From assembly GCF_031458235.1 (NCBI RefSeq), contig NZ_JAVDYB010000001.1, forward strand, positions 5,938,001 through 6,002,000: a stretch of DNA of 64,000 nt, given 5' to 3'. The translations under genes were made by a program, and so were the position numbers. The notes beneath the pieces were generated by a model. It was not told where the DNA came from and did not search any database. It worked only from the letters and a program-made list of their open reading frames with translations. The stretch is from Catenuloplanes atrovinosus. GTDB lineage: Bacteria; Actinomycetota; Actinomycetes; Mycobacteriales; Micromonosporaceae. Below, in pieces: positions 34,101 through 41,468 of this stretch (its first letter is position 1; the number at the start of each line of letters is the position of its first letter).

Positions 34101-35230
34101 GCCTCGCGCAGCGCGGCGCGGAACTGGTCGAGCTGCTGACCCTCGCGGTACGCCGCGCTGTCCCGCAGCCCGCCGATCGCCTCCTCGGTCAGCGCGACGT
34201 CGCGCTCCAGTTCCTCGCGCCGCGCGGTCACCTCGGCCTGCTCCGCCACGGCGGCGGCGTGCGCCTCGCGCTGGCGGGCCGCCTCGCCGGCCACCTCGTC
34301 CAGCTCCGCGTCCGCGTGGATCAGGTCGGCGGCGCCGCGGCGCAGCGCGCGCCGCGCGTACTGCTGCTGGCGCTCGGCCAGCCGGGTGGCGGCGTCGACC
34401 TCCGCGTCCAGCGCGCTCAGCCGCTCCCGGCTGCGGTCCAGCCGCTCGAAGCCCTCGGCGATCTCGGTGAGCCCGGCCGGGTCGAGCGGCGGCAGCGCCT
34501 TGGACAGCACCTCGGAGAGCGCGTCCGGGTTGAGGTGCTCGGAGAGCTTCGGCGTGCGCAGTTGCAGCAGGGTGGCGATCAAAGCCTCGTACTGCGCGTC
34601 GGAGAGGCCGCGGAAGACCGCTTCGCGGACCGCCTTCCGGTACGGCTCGGGCCCGGAGTGCACCGTGCCGTGCCCCTCCAGCGCGGCCGCCAGGTCCGGC
34701 TTGGTCAGCGGCACGTTTCCCGGTTTGACCAGCGAGAACCCGCCCGGCACGCCGACCCGGGAGCTGGTGGTGAAGAACGTGGCGTCGACGGTACGGGTGT
34801 TCGACGACGCCGACAGCCGGGCGCCGCAGGTGAACCACTCGGCCGCGCCCTGCGGATCGGTGCGGCCGAACTCCAGCCAGACGTAGCCGACCCGGGTGGT
34901 GTGCGGGTAGCCGTCGCCCATCAGGTTCCAGTGCATGGTGCGCTCGGAACCGCCGAACGTGGACAGCCGGGACGGGCGCAGCGACGCGTCGAACAGGAAC
35001 GGCAGCAGCAGCTCCAGCGCCTTGGACTTGCCGGTGCCGTTCGGGCCGCGCAGCAGCAGCCGCCCGTGATGGAACGTGAAGATCTCGTCGAAGTAGCGCC
35101 ACACGTTCAGCACGCCGGCCCGGGTCGGCGCCCAGCGGTCCGAGCGCAGCTGGCCGGCCAGCTGCCGCGCGACCGCGACCGCGAACGGGTCGTCCGACGG
35201 CTGCTGCTGGGGCAGGGTCAGCAGGGTCAT
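31124..35230 (-). CDS. jetC: JetC-like SMC/MukB-type ATPase (TIGR02680 family)
   Basis: 1368 aa. N-terminal Walker A GPNGTGKS at 62-69, long helical coiled-coil arms with many heptads, C-terminal signature SGGEKAIVLHLPLF and Walker B LILLDEVF (~1284-1292). Length and organisation match the TIGR02680 family, the SMC subunit of a Wadjet-type system, which extrudes plasmid DNA loops. Start at ATG 35230, sharing ATGA with the JetB stop. Its usual partners JetA and JetB are immediately upstream. The nuclease JetD is not found in this window. Confidence 0.92.
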   Translation of the reverse strand: MTLLTLPQQQPSDDPFAVAVARQLAGQLRSDRWAPTRAGVLNVWRYFDEIFTFHHGRLLLRGPNGTGKSKALELLLPFLFDASLRPSRLSTFGGSERTMHWNLMGDGYPHTTRVGYVWLEFGRTDPQGAAEWFTCGARLSASSNTRTVDATFFTTSSRVGVPGGFSLVKPGNVPLTKPDLAAALEGHGTVHSGPEPYRKAVREAVFRGLSDAQYEALIATLLQLRTPKLSEHLNPDALSEVLSKALPPLDPAGLTEIAEGFERLDRSRERLSALDAEVDAATRLAERQQQYARRALRRGAADLIHADAELDEVAGEAARQREAHAAAVAEQAEVTARREELERDVALTEEAIGGLRDSAAYREGQQLDQFRAALREAKRAAEAAEAADTARRDDATGDAARVETRRAELTSASAAVERTWHETSALAHRAGLAGLVEPLADEPIDQARALLRGVLLGREGQVEEVRAAIAAHARASADRERAAARREARAADRDETQATLTKARQAYEERVAAHRVSIAAWASACTVLPVAPVAPVLADLGADEVALASLIGDVTAEVRERIAADHTAGMAADRELLAKRTPLSAEYAALTRRPPGEPAAPAHRTASREANRPGAPLWRVVTWHEGVPPATQAAVEAALQASGLLDAWIRPDGSIGMAADGHDSFVASMGAVPAPGDSLLSILDAAPPERGEAAPVAPTVVRQILNAIGYGETAPRHGAGVGADGSWRLGLAYGSWAKPEAEFLGVDARERARQRRLAELGGELATLDAAREKVAVAIAGLRTERATLDAEAAARPSLADGARALEAVQRAELRLAAVQDQLTGAESDLAAAEETARATLRELTLTGSRQSLPTTAGDLEQLADALRALRQAGEGWLAERARRDYAADRLADAEEAAARSTAAAAEAEAALTAAREKVDAAQTRLESVAGAVGTDFSAVLDQVDVLRARAEGLRRDERALRPRHDELISRISDLNARAEAAERARDAATAARDEAVGRLARLAGLLGPDAGLETRLTGLGAVTATLQAARAIAEECGRLPHGPRHLRQDESALADVLHTIRESLTGYADLAMEADEQCDVQVVSATVDGLRISPGQLAARVTAERDETRARLGEEERALFDHTLIGDTRRHVAERIRQATGLVRQVSAQLEQVRTVSGLGVRLVWEVNPELGPGLKQARDLLLADPSTLSDDERTVLHAFFRARIDELRTTGAATGWDQQLSEVLDYRRWHRFVVQMRSGGEDWAPVTRKQHGAKSGGEKAIVLHLPLFAAAAAHYRAAPEAPRLILLDEVFVGVDQMNRGQLMEVLTGLDLDLMLTSDQEWCTYAEVDGIAIHQLIAGDADGDEAVTTARFVWTGQDFLPADEPRTQ

Positions 35231-36414
35231 CGCGCTCTCCGGGGTCTCGGGGTCTTCGCGGTGGAGGCCGGTGCGGGGGCGTACCGGGCGGCGGCCGGGC
35301 GGGCCCTCGCCACGTCGCCGTCCACGGTGACGAGCGCGAACCTGCCCAGCACGGCCAGCGCCTCGGCCAGCAGCCGCTGCGCGCCGCCGTCCGAGCGGTA
35401 GGTGCGCGCCCACGCGGGCAGCTCCGCGAACCGGGCCACTATCTGCTCGGCCAGCACGGCGGTGGGCACCGGCGCCGGGTGCGCGGCCAGGACCGAGTCG
35501 AGCAGCAGCAGCGCGGTCTGGGCGGCCACGCTGTTCTCCGCGGGGAAGCGCTCGTCGGTGGCGAGCGCGTCCGGGTCGATCGCGAGCATGCCCTCGGCGC
35601 GCTCCTCCAGTTGCAGGCCCGCCTCCTCGACCGCGGCCCGGATCGCGCGCCGGCCGGGGGCGCTCGTCGCGTACGCCCGCTCCGCGTCGTCCAGCTCATC
35701 GAGGTAGACCACCGGGTCGTCCAGCAGGCGGCGGATCACCGTGTGCCGCAGCCGATCCGCGTCGTCGTCGTACCGGTCCTCGCGGACCAGCGCGGACACG
35801 TCCGGGCCGGGCAGCCGGGACGGCGGCTGCGGCGCGGAGAGCAGCCGGGCCAGCCGGGTCGCGTCCACCCGGTAGAGCACCTTCGCGTCCGCGTGCTCCA
35901 GGTAGGCGTCGGTGCTGCCGTCGGTGGCGGTGAGCACGCCGAACCGCTCCAGCATCATCAGCGCGTCCACGTAGGCGCGCCGGTCCTCGCGGCTGGCGCT
36001 GTCGAACGTCGGTATCGCCGGCTCGACCGCGGTGGCCTGGGTCAGCCGGCCGGCCAGGATGCCGATCGTGGTGACCTGCCCGGTGAGCAGCTCGGCCGCG
36101 AGCACGCAGAACAGCGCGTACCGGCGGCGGTCGAACGGGTCCCGGTTGCCGCGCGGGCGGCGCGGCGGGCGGGTGCCGTCCGGCCGGGCGGAGACCTTGG
36201 CCAGCCGCGCGTAGCCCTGCCGCGCCTCCACGGACAGCCGCCAGCCGGTGTGCTCCGCGAACCACGGCACCAGCTCGGCCGCGTGCCGCGCCACCAGGAA
36301 GAAATCGTCCGGGTCGACGGCGCGGGTGAGCAGCGGCCGGGCCAGCAGCGCCCGGATCGCCTGCGCCCGCTCGAGGTCCCGTTGCCGATCGAGCTCCGAC
36401 CGCAGGTCGGTCAT
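35227..36414 (-). CDS. jetB: JetB-like protein (TIGR02678 family)
   Basis: 395 aa from ATG 36414. Matches the TIGR02678/DUF2398 family: ELDRQRDLERAQAIRALLAR, DPFDRRRYALFCVLAAELLT, tandem winged-helix-like segments, and C-terminal RARPAAARYA. Comparable to MksE/kite subunits that bridge the kleisin and the SMC heads. Its start shares ATGA with the end of the repeat-encoded micro-ORF (36411-36638), and its stop shares ATGA with jetC, so translation is coupled across the cluster. Confidence 0.9.
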   Translation of the reverse strand: MTDLRSELDRQRDLERAQAIRALLARPLLTRAVDPDDFFLVARHAAELVPWFAEHTGWRLSVEARQGYARLAKVSARPDGTRPPRRPRGNRDPFDRRRYALFCVLAAELLTGQVTTIGILAGRLTQATAVEPAIPTFDSASREDRRAYVDALMMLERFGVLTATDGSTDAYLEHADAKVLYRVDATRLARLLSAPQPPSRLPGPDVSALVREDRYDDDADRLRHTVIRRLLDDPVVYLDELDDAERAYATSAPGRRAIRAAVEEAGLQLEERAEGMLAIDPDALATDERFPAENSVAAQTALLLLDSVLAAHPAPVPTAVLAEQIVARFAELPAWARTYRSDGGAQRLLAEALAVLGRFALVTVDGDVARARPAAARYAPAPASTAKTPRPRRAR

Positions 36415-36638
36415 GCCGGTCTTCCGGCGGTGCTGCGGCGCCCCTGTGGTCGGCGCTGAGCCAATGATTCGCTCGCAAGCTCGCATGTGCCGGGCTCCGC
36501 GCGCACACTGCGATCCCAGCGTGGTCGGCGCTGAGCCAATGATTCGCTCGCAAGCTCACATGTGCCGGGCTCCGCGCGCACACCGCGATCCCAGCGTGGT
36601 CGGCGCTGAGCCAATGATTCGCTCGCAAGCTCGCTCAT
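36411..36638 (-). CDS. Repeat-encoded intercistronic micro-ORF between jetA and jetB (75 aa)
   Basis: Starts MSELASESLAQRRPRW. It consists of MS, two 25-residue repeats (ELASESLAQRRPRWDR-G/S-VRAEPGTC) and a 23-residue end segment finishing GRPA. Its ATG overlaps the jetA stop (ATGA) and its stop overlaps the jetB ATG (ATGA). The same arrangement with one or zero internal repeats occurs at 39790-39942 and 54439-54516. I see no known domain. It may serve only to carry ribosomes across an inserted repeat. Translation is inferred from frame and overlaps. Confidence 0.6.
   Translation of the reverse strand: MSELASESLAQRRPRWDRGVRAEPGTCELASESLAQRRPRWDRSVRAEPGTCELASESLAQRRPQGRRSTAGRPA
36446..36638 (-). 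repeat. 75-bp tandem intercistronic repeat, locus 1 (2.5 units)
   Basis: The core GTGGTCGGCGCTGAGCCAAT and the 17 bases after it recur at 36446, 36521 and 36596, spaced exactly 75 bp. The spacer contains CATGTGCCGGGCTCCGCGCG. The last unit ends in GCTCAT at 36638, the start codon of the micro-ORF. Confidence 0.95.
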
Positions 36639-38215
36639 GCCGTGGCCTCGCGCCGGAAGGCCGGGCGCAGCGGGACCGGGGCGGCCTGGCCGGGGCGGGA
36701 CTCGCTGATCGAGACGATGAAGTCGGGGGCGACCAGCACGCCGCGCGCGGTGCGCAGGTACGCCAGGTGGTGGTCGGGCGGCGGGAGCAGCACGACCACG
36801 AGCCGGCCGTCCGCGGTGGAGGCGCGCCGCTCGCCCTTGCGCGCCGGCACGGTCAGCGCGCGGGCCAGCAGCTCCAGCAGGCGGGAGAAGCTGCCCTGGT
36901 CGAGCCGGGCGAACGCGGACAGCCGCACCGGGCCGGGCGTGGCCAGCCGCGACCACGCCTCCTCCAGCTCCAGCCGCTCGCGCAGCGCGCGCTGCCGGCG
37001 CTGCTCGCGGATCTCCGTGGTGTCCCGCACCCGGGCGGTGCGCGAGGCGCGGTCGGACTGCCCGTGCGTGCGCAGCAGCGGCGACACGTGCACGCCGGGC
37101 GCGGCGAACCACGACGTGCTCGGCCCGACCGCGGTCGGGTCGTCCGGCGCCAGGTGCGTGTGCCGCGCGGACCACAGCCCGGTCGCGGCCGCCCACAGCT
37201 CGTGCGCGGTCTCGTCCGACTCGGCGGTGGAGAACCAGCGGGCCAGCGTGCGGAAGTCCGCGGCGGTGCTGGACCCGCGGCGGCGGCTCTCGCTGAGCCG
37301 CTCCAGCGCGCGCATCAGCGCCACGATCGCGCGGCGGGCCGTGTCGGCCAGTTCCTCCACCCGCGCCCGCCCGCCGTCGGCGGGCCGGAACCAGGCGCGC
37401 AGCCCGGCCCAGCGGGCGGCGCGCTGCTCCAGGAAGCGCGGGGCCGGGTCGGCGTGGCCGGGCAGCGCGGGCAGGTCGGCGCCGCGCAGCGCCCGCGCGT
37501 GCAGCGCCTCGACGCCGCGCTCCTCCACCCGGGCCACCGCCTCGGCGATGGTGAGCCGGCGCGCGTCCAGGTCGGTCACGAAGTCGGTCAGGTACGCGAT
37601 CGTCGCCTGCTTGAGCTCCTGGAACGTGGCCGGGTCCGCGCCCTCGTCGCGCAGCAGCCGCTGCAGCCGGCCGTTGAACCGGATCACGCCGGACCGCAGC
37701 GCCGCGAGGTGGCCCTCCAGCTCGGTCAGGGCGGCGTGCACGCGCCGGTCGTCCGCGCCCTCGTCGGCCTGCAGCGCGTCCAGCTCGCCGAGCCGGGCGG
37801 CGATCCCGTCCAGCACCGAGACGGGCAGCGCGCCGGCGTCGTCCAGCAGGTCGAGCGCGTGCAGCAGTCCCTGGTACGCGGCCTCGCCCTTGCGGCTCAG
37901 CGAGTAGTGCAGGTTGCGGCGCTCGTACTCCGCGGCGGAGGCGTAGTGCGCGGCGTGGTTCTGCGTGCGGTCGACCAGGCCGTGCTTGTGGAGCGCGCCG
38001 AGCGTGTACTCCAGTGACTCGTCGGAGACCGGCTCGTACCACCCGATCTCCGGCAGCCCGGCCAGGACCTCATCGAACGTCAGCACCGCGGTCAGTCGCT
38101 CCGCGGCCTCGCCGAACACCTGCATGACCGCGGTGTGCAGGTCGGCCCGCTCGGTGGTGGTGAAGGCGAACATGTCCGCCGGCACGCGCCGGAAGGCAGG
38201 GCGTGCGTCGCTCAC
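36635..38215 (-). CDS. jetA: JetA-like protein (TIGR02677 family)
   Basis: 526 aa from GTG 38215, preferred over the upstream ATG because GGAGGAGGGG stands 6-15 bp upstream. Matches TIGR02677/DUF2397: FAFTTTERADLHTAVMQVFG, YTLGALHKHGLVDRTQN, ADFRTLARWF, and the late RLSAFARLDQGSFSRLLELL. Equivalent to the kleisin-type subunit that closes the SMC ring. Terminator-like hairpin and promoter space upstream suggest that jetA heads its own transcript. The stop overlaps the micro-ORF start. Confidence 0.9.
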   Translation of the reverse strand: MSDARPAFRRVPADMFAFTTTERADLHTAVMQVFGEAAERLTAVLTFDEVLAGLPEIGWYEPVSDESLEYTLGALHKHGLVDRTQNHAAHYASAAEYERRNLHYSLSRKGEAAYQGLLHALDLLDDAGALPVSVLDGIAARLGELDALQADEGADDRRVHAALTELEGHLAALRSGVIRFNGRLQRLLRDEGADPATFQELKQATIAYLTDFVTDLDARRLTIAEAVARVEERGVEALHARALRGADLPALPGHADPAPRFLEQRAARWAGLRAWFRPADGGRARVEELADTARRAIVALMRALERLSESRRRGSSTAADFRTLARWFSTAESDETAHELWAAATGLWSARHTHLAPDDPTAVGPSTSWFAAPGVHVSPLLRTHGQSDRASRTARVRDTTEIREQRRQRALRERLELEEAWSRLATPGPVRLSAFARLDQGSFSRLLELLARALTVPARKGERRASTADGRLVVVLLPPPDHHLAYLRTARGVLVAPDFIVSISESRPGQAAPVPLRPAFRREATA

Positions 38216-38338
38216 CCGCGTCCCCTCCTCCGCCGGTGCCTGGATGTCTGTGGCCGGGTCGTGTGCGGGGCCGATCGCGGACCCCATGGCAGGCTACAGG
38301 TCCGGCCGGGCTTACGCTTCGACCCGAGTGCCCCTAAA

Positions 38339-38353
38339 CCCGGACATTCCGGG
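38339..38353. terminator. Hairpin between helicase gene and jetA
   Basis: Six-bp stem CCCGGA/TCCGGG with a 3-nt loop. On the minus strand it is followed by GTTTAGG and lies 76 bp beyond the helicase stop; on the plus strand by CTTTTCC. It probably separates the nuclease-helicase transcript from the jet transcript. Confidence 0.5.
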
Positions 38354-38428
38354 CTTTTCCCTGGTCCGCCGACCTGAGAAACATCCACGACCACGACTTG
38401 ACCCGGTACGCTCCGCCTGTGACGCCGG

Positions 38429-39793
38429 TCATACCCGTTGACGCGGAGCGACGACGCGGTGCGCGCTCAGGTGAGCCAGGATCGAGTGGTTCGCCTCCCA
38501 GCCGTCCGGGAACCTGACCGGCACGTTCAGGTGCACCGGGTCGGTCGACGGGTGCGCGTCCAGCAGGTCCGGGATGCCGGCGCGGGCCACCACGATGCAG
38601 GCGTGGCGGTGACGCGACGTGAGCACGCACAGGCGCCCGGACTCGAGGTGGAACGCGGTGGCGTCGCGGCGGCCGGAGAGCGGGTGCAGCACCACGGTCA
38701 CGTCGTACTCGCGGCCCTGGAGGCGGTTGGCGGTGTCCACCGTGATCGTCTCGCCGGGGGTGCCGCGCAGCAGGTTGCGGATGACCGCGGCCTGGTCGCG
38801 GTGGGCGGTGCCGATCGCGATCCGGCTCGCGTCCACCGGCGCGCCGTCCCGGGACCGCTCGGAGACCGCGACCGCGCCGGCCGACAGCACCCGCAGCGCG
38901 AGCGCGGCGCAGGCGGCGGCCGCCTCTCCGTCGGTACGCAACGTGTGGCGGGCCGGCAGCTCGTAGAGCGCCCAGCCGGTGGCGGCCGCCTGCGCCACCG
39001 CGGCGTCGACCGCGTCCGGATCAGGCCCGGCGACGGCCGGAACGGGAGCGCCGACGGACCCGGCGTCCAGCACCAGCGCGCGGTCCTCCGGCCGGGTGCC
39101 GGCGCGGAAGCCGGTGAACGGGTAGAACGCGGGCGCGACCACCTCGGCCGCGGACGGCGGCAGCCGCCAGGAGACCGGGAGCCGGTGGACGGGCAGGCCG
39201 GGGTTGTGGCGCAGCAGCACGGAGACCGCGCTGAGCATCGGGTCCCAGGTCAGGCCGGTCCAGCGCGCCGACTCCACGGTGGAGAAGGGATCGAGCTGGC
39301 CGGGGTCGCCCACGAACAGCGCGCGGGAGAACCGGGACGCCACCCGCAGCAGCGCGTCGGAGCGCATCTGGTACGCCTCGTCCACGATCGCCCACGCCCA
39401 GGAGCCGTCGCCGACCGTGGCCCACTTCGCGGCCGTGGCGATGATCACCGAGCCCTGGCTCACGTCGCCGATCTTGGCGCCGACCGTGACGGACCGGTGC
39501 TGCGAGACCCGCTCGGACGCGCGGTAGTCACCGGCGGACAGCCGGCCGATCGGCAGCTCCGGCGCGGCCGTGGCGAGCCGGTCGATCAGGTCGTCGACCT
39601 GCTCGTTCGTCTGCGCGATGACGATCAGCTGCTCGCCGGCCGCGGCCAGCACCTGCGCGGCCCTCACCACCAGCGTGGACTTCCCGGCACCGGGCGGCGA
39701 GTCCACCACCACGCCCCGGTGCGCACCCCGGCCCAGATCCGCCAGCACCGCGTCCACCACGGCGTTCGCCGCCACCCCCGGCGGGGCGCTCAT
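38429..39793 (-). CDS. UPF1/DNA2-like SF1 helicase
   Basis: 454 aa. Walker A SPPGAGKST (32-40), Walker B IVDEA (136-140), motif III FVGDPGQLDPF (160-170), motif V RLQGREYDVTVV and motif VI LTSRHRHACIVV near the C terminus. These are AAA_11/AAA_12 helicase motifs, in a compact protein without extra nuclease domain. Its ATG overlaps the micro-ORF stop at 39790. It belongs with the nuclease and the 509-aa protein upstream; the trio resembles a DNA-processing or defence module. Confidence 0.88.
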   Translation of the reverse strand: MSAPPGVAANAVVDAVLADLGRGAHRGVVVDSPPGAGKSTLVVRAAQVLAAAGEQLIVIAQTNEQVDDLIDRLATAAPELPIGRLSAGDYRASERVSQHRSVTVGAKIGDVSQGSVIIATAAKWATVGDGSWAWAIVDEAYQMRSDALLRVASRFSRALFVGDPGQLDPFSTVESARWTGLTWDPMLSAVSVLLRHNPGLPVHRLPVSWRLPPSAAEVVAPAFYPFTGFRAGTRPEDRALVLDAGSVGAPVPAVAGPDPDAVDAAVAQAAATGWALYELPARHTLRTDGEAAAACAALALRVLSAGAVAVSERSRDGAPVDASRIAIGTAHRDQAAVIRNLLRGTPGETITVDTANRLQGREYDVTVVLHPLSGRRDATAFHLESGRLCVLTSRHRHACIVVARAGIPDLLDAHPSTDPVHLNVPVRFPDGWEANHSILAHLSAHRVVAPRQRV

Positions 39794-39942
39794 GCCGGGC
39801 CGCCAGCGACGCCGCGGTCCCAGCGTGGTCGGCGCTGAGCCAATGATTCGCTCGCAAGCTCACATGTGCCGGGCTCCGCGCGCACACTGCGATCCCAGCG
39901 TGGTCGGCGCTGAGCCAATGATTCGCTCGCAAGCTCGCTCAT
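39790..39942 (-). CDS. Repeat-encoded intercistronic micro-ORF (50 aa)
   Basis: MS, one 25-residue repeat (ELASESLAQRRPRWDRSVRA then EPGTC) and a 23-residue end segment finishing GGPA. ATG overlaps the stop of the 509-aa gene (39939) and the stop overlaps the helicase ATG (39793), both as ATGA. See 36411-36638 for the same design. Confidence 0.6.
   Translation of the reverse strand: MSELASESLAQRRPRWDRSVRAEPGTCELASESLAQRRPRWDRGVAGGPA
39825..39942 (-). repeat. 75-bp tandem intercistronic repeat, locus 2 (1.5 units)
   Basis: Core copies start at 39825 and 39900, again exactly 75 bp apart, near-identical to those at 36446-36638. Confidence 0.95.
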
Positions 39943-41468
39943 GACCAGTCCTCCGCCGCCGCGTGGTCGCCCTGGTCGAGGGGGTCGTCGGCGATCGAGT
40001 AGTGCGGTGGGCCGCCGTGGGTCCAGGGTGTCTCCTCGCGGGACGGGAACGTGCCCGGCGGCGCGTAGCCGAGGCTGAGGCTGGTGTAGCAGATCCGCTC
40101 CCCCACCTCGGGCACGCTGCCGGGCGGCGCCTTGAGGCCGCGGCCCATGCCGCCGGACAGCTCCAGCACCACCTCGGTCTTGTCGCCGTCCTCCACCGGC
40201 GTCACGTAGATCACGCGCGCCTTCTGGGCCGGCTTGGACGGCGAGACCAGCGTCGTACCCTCGGTGAACAGCACCGGATCCGTGGTCACCACCTGGATCC
40301 GGGGGCGCAGCACCGGGCGCTTGCCGGTGTCGTCCACCCGGGTCGGGGCGGAGAGCGTGACCTCGCCGACGAACGCCTCGCCGCCCAGCCGGTGCTCCGC
40401 CATGATCAGTGGATCGTCGAACGCGCGCTCCACCGCGTAGGTCTGCATGGCGCGCTCCAGCTTGTGCAACCGGGTCGCGGCCGCCACCGCGCCGTCCCGC
40501 CGGGCCTGCGGCGCGCCGCCGCCCTGCACGTAGAGCGAGAAGTCGCTGAACACGTCGCGGTCCTGCGCCCACCGGCCCTCGACCGACGCGCCCGCCGGCA
40601 TCGCCCGCATGATCCGCAGGCCGCGCCACATCAGCTCCCAGGTCGGCGCCAGCTGGCCGCGGAGCAACTCCTGGAGCTGCCGGTACGCCTCGCGCTCCGC
40701 CTCCGGATCGTCCGACTCGGACGCGGCCCGGTAGACGTCCATGGCCGGGCCGAGCACGTCGTTGTCGAAGCCGGGGTCGGTGGCCGGGCCGGCCGGCGGG
40801 CACACCTCCGGGTCCTCCGCGCGCCGCGCGGCCTCGGCGCCGGTGCTGCCCGGCGGCGGCGCGATCCAGTTGACCAGCGAGCCGAGGTGCGCGTCCTCGT
40901 GACCGCTCTGCCCGGTGGCCCAGTGCGCGGCGAGCAGGTCGGTCATGGACAGCAGCATGGACGAGCCGGGCTGCTCCGCCCGATCCGCGAAGAACGTCAA
41001 CCACCGGCCCAGCAGCGGTACGGACGGGTGCACCGGATAGTCGCCGTCGGTGCGCCGGAACCGGGTGGACCGCCCGAACAGCCGGACGAACCCGATGCCG
41101 GCCGGCGCGGGCACGATCACCTGCGGCGCCTCCAGGTAGCGGTAGCGCACGTCCCGGCCGCGGTCGGTGGCGACCGCCTCGGTGGCCGCGCAGAAACCCT
41201 CCACGTACGGCAGCAGGATCTCGGCGAGCCGGGCCGCGAAGTCGAAGCGCTGCGCGCGGTCCCGGGGCTGCGGCACGATCAGCAGCTCGGGCCGGTTCTC
41301 GTCGGTGCCGAGCATGGCGGCCAGCGGCGCGTTCGCCTCGCCCGCCATGGTCAGCGGGATGAAGACCAGCGGCAGGTCGGAGAGGTGCGCGTGCCGTACC
41401 GTGGCGATCGGTTGTGCCCGTCCCGCCACGACCGCCTGCGCCTTGGCCAGCGAGGTGAGCGTGCTCAC
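39939..41468 (-). CDS. Unrecognised 509-aa protein between nuclease and helicase genes
   Basis: Start GTG 41468 overlaps the nuclease stop by 4 nt (GTGA). No family is recognised. Visible features: mixed alpha/beta N-terminal half (LSDLPLVFIPLTMAGEANAP; VIVPAPAGIGFVRLFGRSTR), a helical middle (EREAYRQLQELLRGQLAPTW), and a beta-rich C-terminal third (FVGEVTLSAPTRVDDTGKRP; KARVIYVTPVEDGDKTEVVL). No membrane segment or signal peptide. It is conserved in position with a nuclease and helicase, so it probably joins them in one complex. The long frame extending into the nuclease gene is a shadow. Confidence 0.75.
   Translation of the reverse strand: MSTLTSLAKAQAVVAGRAQPIATVRHAHLSDLPLVFIPLTMAGEANAPLAAMLGTDENRPELLIVPQPRDRAQRFDFAARLAEILLPYVEGFCAATEAVATDRGRDVRYRYLEAPQVIVPAPAGIGFVRLFGRSTRFRRTDGDYPVHPSVPLLGRWLTFFADRAEQPGSSMLLSMTDLLAAHWATGQSGHEDAHLGSLVNWIAPPPGSTGAEAARRAEDPEVCPPAGPATDPGFDNDVLGPAMDVYRAASESDDPEAEREAYRQLQELLRGQLAPTWELMWRGLRIMRAMPAGASVEGRWAQDRDVFSDFSLYVQGGGAPQARRDGAVAAATRLHKLERAMQTYAVERAFDDPLIMAEHRLGGEAFVGEVTLSAPTRVDDTGKRPVLRPRIQVVTTDPVLFTEGTTLVSPSKPAQKARVIYVTPVEDGDKTEVVLELSGGMGRGLKAPPGSVPEVGERICYTSLSLGYAPPGTFPSREETPWTHGGPPHYSIADDPLDQGDHAAAEDWS

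Noticed and set aside
36446-36638. CRISPR array or centromere-like iterons from the 75-bp direct repeats
   Set aside because: Units are contiguous, including the spacer, keep a reading frame and recur at other gene junctions.
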